This document shows positions 39,701 to 51,366 of a stretch of 64,000 bases of DNA, one piece after another. The notes under the pieces are model-generated. The model ran no database searches. It saw only the letters and a list, made by a program, of their open reading frames with translations, and was not told where the DNA came from. The position numbers and the translations under genes were made by a program. Every line of letters begins with the position of its first letter. The stretch's first letter is position 1. Origin of the DNA: Marsupella aquatica (Eukaryota > Marchantiophyta); the NCBI GenBank assembly GCA_973895155.1, contig OZ316897.1, positions 16,058,001-16,122,000 on the forward strand, in the 5' to 3' direction.

Positions 39701-41236
39701 GCTTTTGTGCTATCTTTTCAAAATTGTTGTGGCTATGGTCATGATCTTGAGCAAAAGTGTTGCAGAGCTCAACAGAGAGATGCAACCTTCTTAACTGCGT
39801 AATTATGTACATCGTGACGAAGTTTAAAAAGTGAGTCAATTTTTGCAAAATTTTATTATCTAGACGGTATATGCCATTCAAACCACTGCAAACTTGCCAG
39901 GCTTGCTGTGATGATAATTCATGTACTTTCACAAATCAATTGGTTATAGAGGAGGCGGAACAAATATGCTCCGCTTAATCTTGTAATTTCAACACTCAAT
40001 TACTCACCAGTTCAATTTAACGGTCTCCAAATTGTCAAATGGACTAACAGGAAAGAAAACTGCAAGGAGTGACCATCCTATGTACAAGAGCACCAACTGC
40101 GCCACACACGCATCTCTGGAATACAACTACTGCTCCAAATGTGAGCTCTCTACCAGGAAACAACTCAGGAGTTTGCTGTGAAACCCAATGCTTCGTATCC
40201 CGGGAGGATGGTGACCCTTTGGGTTCCATCTCGTGTTGGGCTCAGAGATGTCTACCGTCTCTCAATCCCTCGCAAAAGCATAAGTCAGATACCTGCTTTC
40301 AAGTGCTCATACTAAAGAAACGGATGTTCAAAGACACCAAGAAGACCCTCGGCTCCTCACCACCAATACCACCTATTAACCTCCATATACCTTCCATTTT
40401 ACATTTCCCGTGCACACCTGTCCTTGTGATCCAGCCAGTACTTTCGGTTGTGAAAGAAGTCCTTACGAAAAGACGTGGAATTAAGGTAGGGTAAAGTACA
40501 GGGTTAGCTTTAGAGAACTTGTGCTGATTGATGCCTAATTAGCACATCCTTGAGAGCAAGCATTGCACTTGATGTAGTGGAGATATTTCACAACAAATGC
40601 ATCCACAGTCAGACGTAAGAGTTGTAACATACACGACAAAAGGACCACAAACTTACACTTCAGCTTCGCCTTCCACGATACTCAAAATATTTTTAGGCTT
40701 AAGCACACTTAGCGTCATTCCAGGTTGGCTTTTGGTAGGGAGGATCAATTCTTACTCTAATATCTCCACATTGAGCCACTCAACAACCTGAAACTACCGT
40801 CATACTTGTGCTGTCCCGAATCGGAGAGAACATGATATAGCTGACATAGCTTTCAATTTAGTCTTACTTCCATTACGACTTACTGTAGTCTATGGACAAA
40901 AACTTGGCGAAAGCTTGAAGCACTCCAGGGGGCCACTGAAGCTCTCTTTCCACCCAACTGTGACAAAGCAAACCACAGAGACTTCATTAGTGTACAGCCA
41001 ATCCTCTAACGACGAGTCTCTTCAAACCAACAGAAACAACTGACAACCCTCCTTCCATTCAATCAAAATCTAAAATGCAAGGTTACATTGAAATCTACTC
41101 TACCTTGGAGTTGATTTATAACATAAGTGACTCTGAGGAGCTCGGAATTGTTTTTTTATTGAACTAGCAAGCTCTCCTGCAGGAAACAAAACATACTATC
41201 TGTGGCATGTCTTCTCCAAAATTAGACTTACAACGC
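39701..41236. other. Intergenic region 3' of the TPR gene
   Basis: Nothing recognised. It includes the expected 3' untranslated region of the minus-strand TPR gene. A plus-strand open frame at 40069-40494 (141 codons) has no domain and is probably chance. Confidence 0.5.
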
Positions 41237-43736
41237 CTACTGTCTGAAACTACCATCAGGACAATTGTTAGTCAAGTGTGGCCAGCTCCGGTTGCGGTAC
41301 CTTATTTTGCTATACATGGGCTCACGATTTGTCGCTTCAGAGAACTGTTCTTCTGCATTACTCCGGTTTCCTTCACTCCACAGAAGGGCTGCAAGAGCTG
41401 CATGTGCTTCTGTGTAATTTGGATACTTCCGAACCAGTCCTTGCATGAGTTTCTTAGCCTCTTCAGGCCTTCCAACCTGGTAACAACTTCACGGTCAAGT
41501 ACGATGGGCAGCTGCTATCTCAAAGAGTGACAAGGCGAGTATCCCCAACTTTGACATCATGCAAGTCACAGGTGGTCCAATCTTGGTTCAAAAAATGATG
41601 ACGATTAAATCTGCGACCTCTTTGTCTTAATTTTCAAATTTAACCATTACCAAAACCTTTCATCTCATCTCCTAATTCCTGTCTTAACTGCATTTACTAA
41701 GTTCACACGCAAATAAGTTCACAACGTGTTAAATAGATTCACCAGTGCAAGAAAGTCTATATCTTGAGGATATCAAACTTCCAGATTTGAATTGGACAAC
41801 CTTTATTGCTCTTACACGGGCAGAAACTGGTTCCGTTCAGCATAAGGGAAGAGACTACACAACTTCCAAACGTTTGTACAAAAGTAAACGATCAATCACA
41901 CAATTGCCAACGTAGTATGCAAATTATACATCTGGGTACACTCAGCAGACTCGTGAGAGAGTCAGTGCTGCTGGATCGTTTCATTTGAAACCCCACACAG
42001 AATATACTCTTCTATTTCTTACCTGGAAGAGGACAAGAGCTTGCCTAAGGCGATAGCCAGCAATGCCAGGAGCCAGGATTGAGGCTCTTTGATAAGCAAG
42101 CAATGACGTATCATAGTCCTTCACACGTGCTTCAACATTGCCTAAGTTGTACCAAGCTGCAGGTTCCTATGCCAAGAACAAACAGGTAAGTGACCAGCGT
42201 CACATGACGACTTTGAGATTGATCTGTTCAAAGCTGGCAATTTGTGAGAGAAGATGCCACTTCTCTCAGAGTGAGACTTCTGCTATATTGTATTGGCTCT
42301 GACGCTTGGCAACTGCCATCTGAGAAATTGAGATTGGCCCATTGGTTGAATCTGAAGAGACAGTATAGACTTGTCGGGCAGAAAAATGGGTATGCACACC
42401 TCCGGGTCATTTTCAATAGCAGCTTTGCAGTCTGCAATTGCCTCCTCATAGCGCCCCACGGCCTGGCCAATAAATAATAATATTGTTAGTAATTCTCGCT
42501 CCACTAAGAACATTTACAGTAAGAACCTCTCAAAAGTTTTGATTTTCAGCATGAATATCCTTAATTCTTAAGCACCAGCATCAAGTTCAGTAGTTCGCAA
42601 TCACATAATCTTTTAGTCTAAGAATCCGCCCACTTTTACCATGAACTTGCAGCTTCAACTCAGGACTAGTATCAGGTCCGAACCGTGCCAACACCATGTA
42701 GATGCATAGCTTAAACATATTTCAGCTCTTGCAATCTAGGCAGCCTGTTAGAAGGTTAATTTCACCGTCCCCTTTTTGACATTGTTTTCACTTGAACAGA
42801 GGGACCTGAAGATTCACTCCTCTCTGAAGTCCTCTCTGAAGGTCGTGAACATAAACGAATCAAGCATCCTTCGTAACCCAAGAAATACAAAGGGTAGCGG
42901 GGGAACGTTACTTCATAAGATATTGCACGATTTAAGTAGGGAACTGGGGCTTCTGGAGCTAGCTCGATTGCTTTGGTGAAGTCAGTTGAGGCCAGCTCAT
43001 ACTTTCCCAGAGAAATTCTCACACTTCCACGGTTGGACCACCCGCTGGCACTATTGGGCTCTTCCTTAATTATCTCCGTGAACAAAGTCTCAGCATTTTC
43101 CAAGTCCCCAACGACTGCTGCCCTGAGTGCATCCTGCAGCTTTTGGTTATCGACGTCCTTCAACTTCACTCGTTGGGATACAGAAGCTTCAGCAGTGTCC
43201 TCACTACCATTACCAAGGAAGTTTGCAACTGCAAGGGCTACTGCAAATGAAAATTTGGTCAAAATATCACGGCGGGTTTGTGTTCCACCTAATAAGGCAT
43301 CCATAGGATTCCGACTATCAGCTTCTGAGTCATCACCAACCTTCGCATTTCTCCTGATTCTAAGCTCCCCATTTTGCAGTACGTCGGGAAGTTTCGTCAG
43401 CTCGATTCGTCTGTTCCGATGGTGGTACTGAGGTGAGATCCCACCCAATGAAGGACTACCCGAGTCCTTGTGTGAGGTACCACGCACTGGATTGAAATTC
43501 ACAGAACCTGACTCTTTGTCAAAGACGTTTCTCGTTGGACTTTGTCGAGGATGGCAATTTCCAGCCAGGAATTCAACTGTGGACGACGAGGGCTTTGAAG
43601 AGTAGCCATTTAGTGAATACCCACTTGTTGTGCAAGAATTGAGGAAGCCGCACAACGAGCATGAGCTCAATCTGGTGGCCTCGTGAATCTGTAATGCAGG
43701 GCTGCAGCCCACACTAGAGTATGCAGAAGAAATCAT
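41237..43736 (-). CDS. Chloroplast TPR-domain protein (lumen-type), four exons
   Basis: Minus-strand exons 43736-42912, 42462-42400, 42166-42023 and 41476-41237 join in frame to 423 residues. All introns have GT-AG ends and fall between codons. Residues 1 to about 145 are Ser-rich and basic like a plastid transit peptide. A second signal follows: twin Arg (155-156, TRRDILTKF), a hydrophobic stretch, and an AEA|S type cleavage site near 184. Together they suggest Tat import into the thylakoid lumen. From about 199 to 390 lie tetratricopeptide repeats (SGWSNRGSVRISLGKYELAS, GRYEEAIADCKAAIENDP, AAWYNLGNVEARVKDYD, AHAALAALLWSEGNRSNAEE). The protein resembles the Arabidopsis chloroplast-lumen TPR family (At2g37400 group). 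Such TPRs are scaffolds; the partner is not known. The last 20 residues (after RSWP) match the family poorly, so the C-terminus may differ. Confidence 0.87.
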
Positions 43737-44510
43737 CAGTGCAAGCTTAGTAACAACCCTGTAGCTCGATATGCTCGTAAGGGGTCAGGCAACAGCTGAA
43801 TGATAGCAAAGTCGACGTTGTCTCTCGCTCTGTTGCTTCTCTGATGTTGAAATCCACAATCCAATGCTCCGGAATCTCACTGCACCTCTCTCTCGTGCAA
43901 TGACCCCGACTGCCGAAGGAACTCTCGCCGGATGGCTATGGCCAACACTAACAGGAAAAGGAACGTCTTCAACTTCCCTCTGTAAAATTCAAAGCAGACT
44001 TCCTTTCCGATTTCTGAAAACTCTCTACCTCTATCGAGCCGGAAAACTACGGCATTACAAATGACGTCTCTCCTGAGATTCGACCCAGCTTCAATTCTCT
44101 CCAATACCGCTCAATGCTCTCTCCGTTGTAGCAACAGGGAGTTGGAGTTTGCGGAAATGGCTCTATCCTTCGTTTCTCGTTAGTCTGTGTTGTGCTCCGA
44201 ATTTGCAGCACTCTCACATTAAACAACACTGGATAATGACTGAAGTCTTGGGGACAAGTCAGATTTTCCTCTGCACTCCATCAAAGAATTATCCACAAGC
44301 TGGAGCACGCGGAGACGTGGAGTCATGAATCTACTACACAAGTGCAAGTTTCCTTTGGGGTGCTGGAAAGTGCAGCACTCCAGAGCGCCCATTCTGAGCC
44401 TCCACTGCCTGCTCTTGTGGGGTCAGCTTATCTGTTGTACAGTGTACTGTAGTGCATTGTAGTGTCCTGATTGTGCAAAAAATAAACTAAATTATTGTTC
44501 AAACTAGTTT

Positions 44511-44620
44511 GCTTTCCTCATGAACAGTGAGGAATAACATCTTAGAGCATCTCCTACTGTAGATTGCTTTCCTCATGAACAGTGAGTAGTAACATCTTAG
44601 AGCATCTCCTACGGTAAGGT
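44511..44620. repeat. Two-copy tandem repeat, 55-bp unit
   Basis: GCTTTCCTCATGAACAGTGA, then TAACATCTTAGAGCATCTCC and TAC, is found at 44511 and 44566 with few differences. Confidence 0.85.
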
Positions 44621-45481
44621 TCAAAACATTAAATATCCTGTAATCTTACACTCTAACTTTAGTTAAATACCCAGTAGTCTCCCACCCAGTAGTGTGTCCT
44701 AGGGGGTGGGCAAGGAGGGGACAGACATATGGGGAAATTTTCAAGTTTAGTCTACCTTTTATTGAGATTTTACCATTAATTAGTTTCCACTTTTGTTCAA
44801 ATTGAGTTCATGATTAGTCATTAATTATTGAAATATGGTATGTTCAGTGATTCAATGAAGTAAAGTCTAGCACTCTCTGGTAGGAATTGCATAAAAGATG
44901 CATCTATGGGATGGACATTACATAAGGGGAAAGAACTGTCTAAAGTCTAGCACTATGTGTCATTTTTTAAAAGAGCATGAATTGCATTAAAAATACAAGG
45001 GGGAGACACCAGAAAATACAGAGAAGTGAATTCAGAAGACTGAACCATTAGGGCATCTCAAAGCATCAAAATTATGGATGATGACATTAGGCTGTACGGG
45101 AATGGTAATTAAGAACTTTTTCACAAGGTTCTGGAAAAGTTTTTGGTTTTTTCTTTACAAGCCTCTACAATGACTGACGGTAATGGCATAGGACCAATCA
45201 CTATGGAAAAAGGTTAATATGGACTAGGAATTTCTTCATCCGTGACTTTTGCCTGTAACCTGTAACTAGGGGGCTAAGGTCCATACAATTGTCCTTGAGA
45301 CACCTTAATTAGTTAGATCTTCATGTGTTCACTTCTCTAAAAATGAACCACAGCTACAAAAGGTTTGGGCAGAAACCAGTTTGTTGAGTGGTAATGGACA
45401 AGATTGTTTCACATTTGATGTAGAATTCACAAGATAACCATAACAGGATCCTTAGTACCCTTCCAGCAATTTCTTTTCCTT

Positions 45482-45600
45482 CTTTTCAAACATTAGCCAA
45501 GGTGGCTACTATTTTACCCTAGAAGCACAATTTCCTTTTCTTGTTTTCAAACATTAGCCAAGGTGGCTACTATTTTACCCTACAAGCACAGGTCTGGTTC
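45482..45600. repeat. Two-copy tandem repeat, about 61-bp unit
   Basis: TTTCAAACATTAGCCAAGGT followed by GGCTACTATTTTACCCTA-AAGCACA occurs twice in direct succession, almost identical. Confidence 0.88.
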
Positions 45601-45666
45601 AAGTGTAGTATTTTCTTTCAAGTACACACTCTTGTAGAGTATTTCCTGCCTCACACTCCCCATACT

Positions 45667-45994
45667 GCATTAGGTGGTGGGTAATGAAACATAATTTTTA
45701 AGGTTTCAGCCTGAATATTATTGGCTTGCCTGTTTTTTAGGTAAATGATTGCATTACGTGGTGGCTAATGAACAAATTTTTTAAATTTCGGCCTGAGATT
45801 GCATTAGGATTTGGCTAATGAAACATAATTTTTTAAATTTCAGCTTGAGTATTATTAGCCTGCCTGCTTTTTAGGTCAATGATTGCATTGGGTGATGGCT
45901 AATGAAACATAATTTTTAAAATTTCTGCCTGGTATCATTAGCCTAGCCTGACTCCCGAGTATCATTAGCCTGCCTGCCTGTTTTTTAGGTGAAG
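45667..45994. repeat. Four-unit irregular tandem repeat, mostly 84-bp spacing
   Basis: Units start GCATTAGG or close variants at 45667, 45751, 45801 and 45885. They share GGCTAATGAAACATAATTTT, TTTCAGCCTGA, TTATTAGCCTGCCTG and TTTTTTAGGT-AATGATT. The second unit is shortened. Confidence 0.8.
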
Positions 45995-46336
45995 GAATGA
46001 CTAGTCTTCGCCCACAAAAAAATGGCCTTTCACATGGGTACACTATTCTGGCCAATGCTTAGACAGCCTACCAATTTGAGGTCAGAGCAGGAATCGAGCT
46101 TCCTGCTACTGATTTCTTCGTGTACGAGAAGCACAGGCGTTTGAATAGCTGCACAATGGATTTATAAGCACTGACCATTGTAGAACGCACGAGCAATCTG
46201 GGACATTAGATCTCTGATGTCAGATTGAACAAACAATCCAGGAAGCGTCACTCGTAGAGCTGGGCAGTGCTTGTTACGCTTTGGAAGTTTGCAATCACGC
46301 TGGGTCGTCAATAAAACCTGTGCCGTCTTGGCTTGA

Positions 46337-46566
46337 CCTGAAATTATTTAAAACGCAGCTACGTACCTGTGAAATGTGACGGTGTAAAGAGAGTGTTTCG
46401 TTGACTGGTATGCACTCGAAGATGTGAACAAATTTCGTCCAGATACGTTGGCCTGAAATTATTTAAAACGCAGCTACGTACCTGTGAAATGTCACGGTGT
46501 AAAGCGAGTGTTTCGTTGACTGGTATGCACTTGAAGATGTGAACAAATTTCGTCCAGATACGTTGG
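46337..46566. repeat. Two-copy tandem repeat, 115-bp unit
   Basis: CCTGAAATTATTTAAAACGC through GTCCAGATACGTTGGC is present at 46337-46451 and 46452-46566 with about four changes. The right arm of the inverted duplication has only one copy, so this duplication came after the segmental event. Confidence 0.92.
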
Positions 46567-47569
46567 CCCAGACAACAAGATGACACAACGGAATGCTTCT
46601 CACTTTTCATAATCTCCATCTCTGCTGTTGATTGCAACTCGATCGTGTTTTCTCGAAGACAAAACTTGGGTACCAGGGCAAGTTTCGGCCGAGGCGTCCT
46701 AACCTCACGTCAGCATGGCGGCCGACGCCGGGCTGACGCATGGAGCAACGTAGTTACTGAAGCAAGCTCGACAGGAACGAATGTGCGTGCCCTACACGAA
46801 TACGGTGGTGGCACGATAACTGACATGAATTTGACATTCAAAAAGCCAATTCTTAGGGAGGGATTGTTGAATTTGTAGATGATTGGAATTTTCTGGAGAG
46901 CTACTTATAACGATCTCCCAGGGTCTTTCAATTTCACATTCGGTGGCAATAGAGGAACCTCTCTGTGCAGCATGTCAACTCGTCCTTAGTCCGATATGGG
47001 CCATGCACCAAACGGTTAGCCATTAACGGGATTTTTGCAAAGGAACAGCCCGAACTAGGTGTGCTTCAAACAGAGCTCCTCCATCAGGTGCGCCGATATA
47101 TTCAGGTAAGGAATCGCAGTTTACATTCTGTTCCTGATGCTGGCAGAACTAAATGTGGAGCTACCACAGATCTAAAGAATAGGATGTAAATTGCAATTCC
47201 TTACCTGAATAGGATGTAAATACCTTGAGAGCAGGTTATCATCTACCGTGAACGAACGTGACAGTGGAATAGCATTTTCTGATCATTTCTGATTTCCTTG
47301 ATAACTGATTCCTGTTTAGGTTCCAGTTTAGGGAATGAAGCTGTCATGTGAGTTGGAATCACGTACGGAAACAGCATTTCATTGCTGTGCCGGGTGCTCA
47401 TACCAAATAGAAGGCTTAGGAGAGCAATTGTCGACTGAGGACCTCACAGGCAGTTTCCGATTGATTCAAGAACTTTAGAACGAGCTCACACGCCGGTTCA
47501 ATTTCACATCCAATTGCAACAGAGTCATTGAGCCGGAATTGCGCTGAAGTTGGAATTTGAACACTCAAA

Positions 47570-48508
47570 ATGGACCACCATCACAATCCGCTCTGCTTTT
47601 ATCTACTCCACCTCGCCTTTCTCGCCTTCCTTCTCCTCTCTCCGGCTTCCTCCACATCAACCCTCCCCACGAGGAGTCCCCACGGCACCCTCTCCATCAG
47701 CACATCCGGCAACATCACCACCGTGACCATCTCCAACCCTCCGATAAACCTCTACGACACGTCCCTCTCAGCGGATCTTTTCGGCTTCCTCAGCTCCCTC
47801 GAACCCTCCAACCGCACCACACCACCGCCCAAGGTGGTGATCTTCCGCAGCGCCGACCCGGCATTCTTCATAGCGCACCTCGACCTCGGCTCGCTGCTGC
47901 TCCCCTCCACGCCCGAGAAGGCAGCGTTTGTGGGCCAGTACGCGGCAGTGACCCGTCTGCTCCAGAGCTTGACGACGACCGTATTCATCGCAGAAGTCGA
48001 TGGAGAAGCGTTCGGCGCCGGCAACGAGCTGCTCGTGCAGATGGACATGCGCTTCGCAGGCCCGAAAGCACGAGTGGGATCCCTGGAGACGTCGATCGGA
48101 GTGACCCACGGTGCGGGAGGGATGCAATTTCTCGGTCGGTTGATCAACAAGGGCCGAGCGCTGCAGTATCTGCTCTCGGGGGACAGCGCCGATTGCAAGA
48201 TTGGGAAGGAGCTGGGCTGGTTCAATGACTGTTTCGCGAGCCGGAGGGAGATGGAGGAGAAGGTCGAAGCGCTGGCGGAGAGGATTGCGCTGCGGCCTGC
48301 AGGGGGGCTGAATGCAACGAAAGCCGGATTGCAGTCGATGAATCCGCCGCTGAGTGTGCTCGAGGCGGACATCGCGGCCTTTGCTCCCTTGTCTGTGACT
48401 CCAGAAGCGCAATTTCTTATCGAGAAATTTCTGCAGCTCGACAAGAACCAGACAAGGTCCTCGTTCGAGTTGGGCCTGGATGCTTCGCTTGCGGAATTGT
48501 TTCTGTAG
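47570..48508 (+). CDS. Secreted crotonase-family protein (enoyl-CoA hydratase/isomerase-like), copy 1
   Basis: Intronless gene of 312 residues. Residues 1 to about 30 are a signal peptide (LHLAFLAFLLLSPASS), so it should enter the secretory route, which is unusual because most crotonases act in peroxisomes or mitochondria. The crotonase core starts near 50 (ITTVTISNPPINLYD). The oxyanion-hole strands PKVVIFRSADPAFFIAH and VDGEAFGAGNELLVQMD are present. The two acidic positions of enoyl-CoA hydratase are kept: Glu153 (GNELL) and Glu173 (SLETSIG), followed by GAGGMQFLGRLINKGRALQYLLSGD. Hydration of enoyl-CoA or a related acyl-CoA reaction is plausible, but the substrate is unknown. The NPPINL and SADP-FFIAH phrases recall fungal homologues more than plant ones. 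Codons are rich in G/C at third positions compared with surrounding DNA. It is one of a pair in an inverted duplication. Confidence 0.9.
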   Translation: MDHHHNPLCFYLLHLAFLAFLLLSPASSTSTLPTRSPHGTLSISTSGNITTVTISNPPINLYDTSLSADLFGFLSSLEPSNRTTPPPKVVIFRSADPAFFIAHLDLGSLLLPSTPEKAAFVGQYAAVTRLLQSLTTTVFIAEVDGEAFGAGNELLVQMDMRFAGPKARVGSLETSIGVTHGAGGMQFLGRLINKGRALQYLLSGDSADCKIGKELGWFNDCFASRREMEEKVEALAERIALRPAGGLNATKAGLQSMNPPLSVLEADIAAFAPLSVTPEAQFLIEKFLQLDKNQTRSSFELGLDASLAELFL

Positions 48509-48615
48509 CTCGTCGATCAACGAAGAATGGTGGGGAGTGATGTATAGTAGATGCGGTACATTGATCTCCTAGGAGACTTATTAGCAACCCCGCACTGACA
48601 GAGCTGATTAGATTC

Positions 48616-50159
48616 AACTGGCTTGAATGGTCGAGCTTTGGCAGTAAATAGGTGGTGGTGAATAACATCTCCAGTTCATCCCTTCTGCAATTATTTATGG
48701 AGGTCCTTATTATTTACAAACCACCATGGGAATTTACTTCCTGGATGAAAGCCATATCAACATGATTTATCGGAATTTACTTCCTGGATGAAAGCCATAT
48801 CAACATGATTTTATCACAAACTTAACATGATTTATCACAAACAGGAACCCTTATAAATGGAGCCATATCAACATGATTTATCACAAAAAAACCATTATGA
48901 TATCACAAACTTAACATGATTTATCACAAAAAAAACCATTATGAATGGTTGAAGGTGGAGCCATATCAACATGATTTTATCACGACCAAGAACCATTATG
49001 AATGGATGAACGTGGAGCCATATCAACATGAGCCATGTCAACATGATTTGTCACAAACAAAAACGGTTAGGTAAGAAGAACCAAATTTGATTTTCATATT
49101 TGATTTTCATAATGCGTTTTAGGTTTTCCCATTGTAACCATTTATGGTATTCTGTTGTATTTACAAGAAAGCTCTTTATGGTTATTCACTATTTGCTTCC
49201 TGGTGACCTGTTTCTCCCCGTTCTCTAAAAGGATTTGTGAAAACTGTCTACTACAATTGCAAAGCTCGATTGTTAGCATGGTTTTAGCAATTGCAGGGCT
49301 CGCAATTTGGACACACTTGGAGCAGCACTTTCAGCTACTCTTATGTTTCAATCACTGGTGACCAGTCGCTGTTCATACTCGAGAGAACGATTCATGGAAT
49401 CATTTGTGTGCCAAGTCCCTAATACAATTTTTGAAGCAAGGAAATCTATCCTTGGTTGTAGCAAAGAACGAGATGCAAAGGGTGAAGCTGTTGAAAAGTG
49501 CTCTGTTCCCTGTGGAAATATACTCCAGGACCCAAGTATGACGCTCCCCAAACTGCCGATCCCAGCTGTAGAAGCTGCACTTTCCGAAGCTCCTACTTAC
49601 ATGCTCCAACTGCCAAGCGCAAGTTCTGGAGACTGAAGTTGCAGCTCCCTGGCCTTCAAGCTCTAAGCTCCAAACAGCGAGCGCAACAGCCTCCATCGTC
49701 ATGCTGTGTGAAACTGAATTTGAAAAAACCCTTTTCATGTGGTGTTGAATACTTCAGTCTTCCTGACAAGCATTGAGCGTCTCCCATTTCGTACCTCTGG
49801 ATCATCTAGATTCAACTCAAAATTCCAAAGACCAGACTCGTGCCTGGTATCTGAGCTCGTTGCCCACCCAGTCATTCGTCATTCCAGAGTGGTAGAACTA
49901 CAAATGTCATGCGACACCACGACATTTTGAGCTCTTTTCTTCTTCTGTACAGGCTCTATGCCATGAAAATTTCGCAACCTGGATTTGGACCTTCTTCTGC
50001 CGTCCAGGTCCAGCAAGTTCAGAGTTCCAGGAACTCTTCAAATTGCGATACAAAGCAATCTTGTCTAGCAAAATATTTTCCAAACTACATCCGTAGTACC
50101 AAAGTGGAACAGCCCCTCTCAACTCCAGCTTTGTGGACAAAAATTCAATCTTTCTGCTT
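48616..50159. other. Intergenic region with CCATATCAACATGATTTATCACAAA repeats
   Basis: From 48729 to about 49065 short irregular units of CATATCAACATGATTT and ATCACAAA alternate with CCATTATGAATGG. Two longer units (GGAATTTACTTCCTGGATGA ...) abut at 48729 and 48772. The rest to 50159 is likely the 3' untranslated part of the minus-strand gene at 50.2-50.95 kb; no coding domain was seen. Confidence 0.6.
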
Positions 50160-50951
50160 TCAAATCCTCCTCTTCTTCTTGCGAGGAGGAACAGCCAACC
50201 CGCCAGTGTTTCCGCGAGTAATGATTTCTAGAAATGGATCACCTCGTGGTCTCTTCCTGTCTACTCCTTCCCGGCTTCTTCCACCAGTGTCTCTATCACC
50301 TGCAATAACAGAAGGAACGAACAGTCAGTACAGCTTGCTTTTGACATGCACCAAAAGGATGACCAAGTCACTTAACGGAGTAGAATGTAGAGGATGTAGG
50401 AAACCCAGGTTCAACTTCAAGGGTTTAAGGGCTCGATGATCGGAAGCTTGAGAAGTGGGAAGCAATACTAGCACTGAATGGGGGTATATATCATCAGGAA
50501 AACCCTAAACTGAATTTACGGAAAACTGACCTAAATCGTGGGTAAAATCGTCGTCGTCCCCATCTTCATCCCCGCCAGTGCCCCAAACAAATGTGCTCAG
50601 ATCAAAAGTGCTTGTGCTAGCATCACACACGTTGCCGTGCGCCATTTCACAACACTTGTTTTTGGAACGTGCACCAACAGAGCATCCTTTCTGTCCACAA
50701 GTACCCGTCCGGCAGATACCACAATCATCCTCATCACCCCTAACGCTGCTGAGGATTCCCACCCCATCTCCTTCAGTGTGCCAAATGTAAGTGCTCAAAT
50801 CGTGTGAGCTGGTGCCACAGTCGCGCTTCCGGGAACAGCAGCAGTAGCTGTGGGTACTGGATCGATGCAGGGAGCTAATGTTCTCCACACCATTGGCCTT
50901 TGCACCCTTCGCCTTGAAAAAATACTCCTGAAAAGCCTCGATCATGTCCAT
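50160..50951 (-). CDS. Unrecognised two-exon gene: Cys-rich middle, acidic run, basic tail
   Basis: I do not recognise the family. Exon 1 (50951-50531) and exon 2 (50299-50160) join through a clean GT-AG intron (TTTAG|GTCAGT ... TTATTGCAG). The join keeps the frame to a TGA and gives 186 residues from the ATG at 50951. Visible features are: a Cys-rich centre with CCC, DCGICRTGTCGQKGC and NKCCEMAHGNVC; two related phrases, HDLSTYIWHTEGD and FDLSTFVWGTGGD, suggesting an internal repeat; an acidic run (DEDGDDDDF); and a very basic C-terminus (RKRPRGD, PPRKKKRRI) like a nuclear localisation signal, encoded in exon 2. The frame stays open upstream of the ATG (SPIVAVKGAMDM). A 5' exon from ATG 51361 to a donor at 51272 would also join in phase, so the true start may lie there. 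Function is not assigned. Confidence 0.42.
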
Positions 50952-51366
50952 CGCCCCCTTCACGGCAACAATCGGACTCTTTACTAGTAACCTTGATGAG
51001 GGAGAAGACCTTCTGTCCGGGGAAGGAAGTCATTGGCATCTCAGGTGCTTGGCTTGTCGACGAAGCTAGGTGGTCAAATTGGACTCCTACTGCCAGAAGG
51101 GTAAGAGGACCCACACCGCCATAGAGGACTGTAGGACAGCGAGCTGAATTCAGGACGTCAAAATTCATGCATTGATCGATCTATCGGTGAGGTCTTTTCG
51201 AATTCCTGGAATTCCTTCGAAAAACCCACAACACGATGGTTCTTGAGATTATTGGTGGTGTGTCCCAGTACCTCCTTGAAGGGTAGATCATTCTGGCCAG
51301 ATTGACGAGATCCCACGAAGACCCTTTGCTCTTTAAGGTCTACTGTTCGTGGGGGACTCATCACTT

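Larger units (their letters stand above)
43737..46051. other. Intergenic AT-rich region with tandem repeats
   Basis: Upstream flank of the TPR gene followed by gene-free AT-rich DNA. It contains duplications at 44.5, 45.5 and 45.67-45.99 kb and a dispersed repeat near 45.18-45.3 kb resembling 15.1-15.25 kb. No coding region recognised. Confidence 0.55.
46052..48615 (+). repeat. Left arm of a large inverted segmental duplication
   Basis: This 2.6-kb block matches 53615-56205 in reverse orientation. Shared parts, from outside inwards: the TTCTACAATGG ... TTGGTAGGCTGTCT repeat (46.05-46.2 kb, minus), the GACGACCCAGCGTGATTG segment, a CCAGATACGTTGGCCCAGAC segment, the GGCCGAGGCGTC-TCAGCACGG region (46.68 kb), the crotonase gene, and the 3' flank to GCAACCCCGCA-TGACAG. 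The left arm has an internal 115-bp tandem duplication, and the right arm has an extra ~350 bp near 55.67-56.02 kb. Confidence 0.85.

Noticed and set aside
40069-40494. 141-codon plus-strand frame
   Set aside because: Composition and lack of any recognisable motif suggest chance; it lies antisense to the probable 3' flank of the TPR gene.
47752-48520. Long antisense open frames (230-250 codons) opposite crotonase copy 1, and similar ones at 53711-54479 opposite copy 2
   Set aside because: They arise because GC-rich codons leave few stops on the other strand. They have no recognisable domain, while the sense frame has a full crotonase.
49400-49738. 112-codon minus-strand frame downstream of the two-exon gene
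   Set aside because: No domain, overlaps other frames; more likely the 3' untranslated region.
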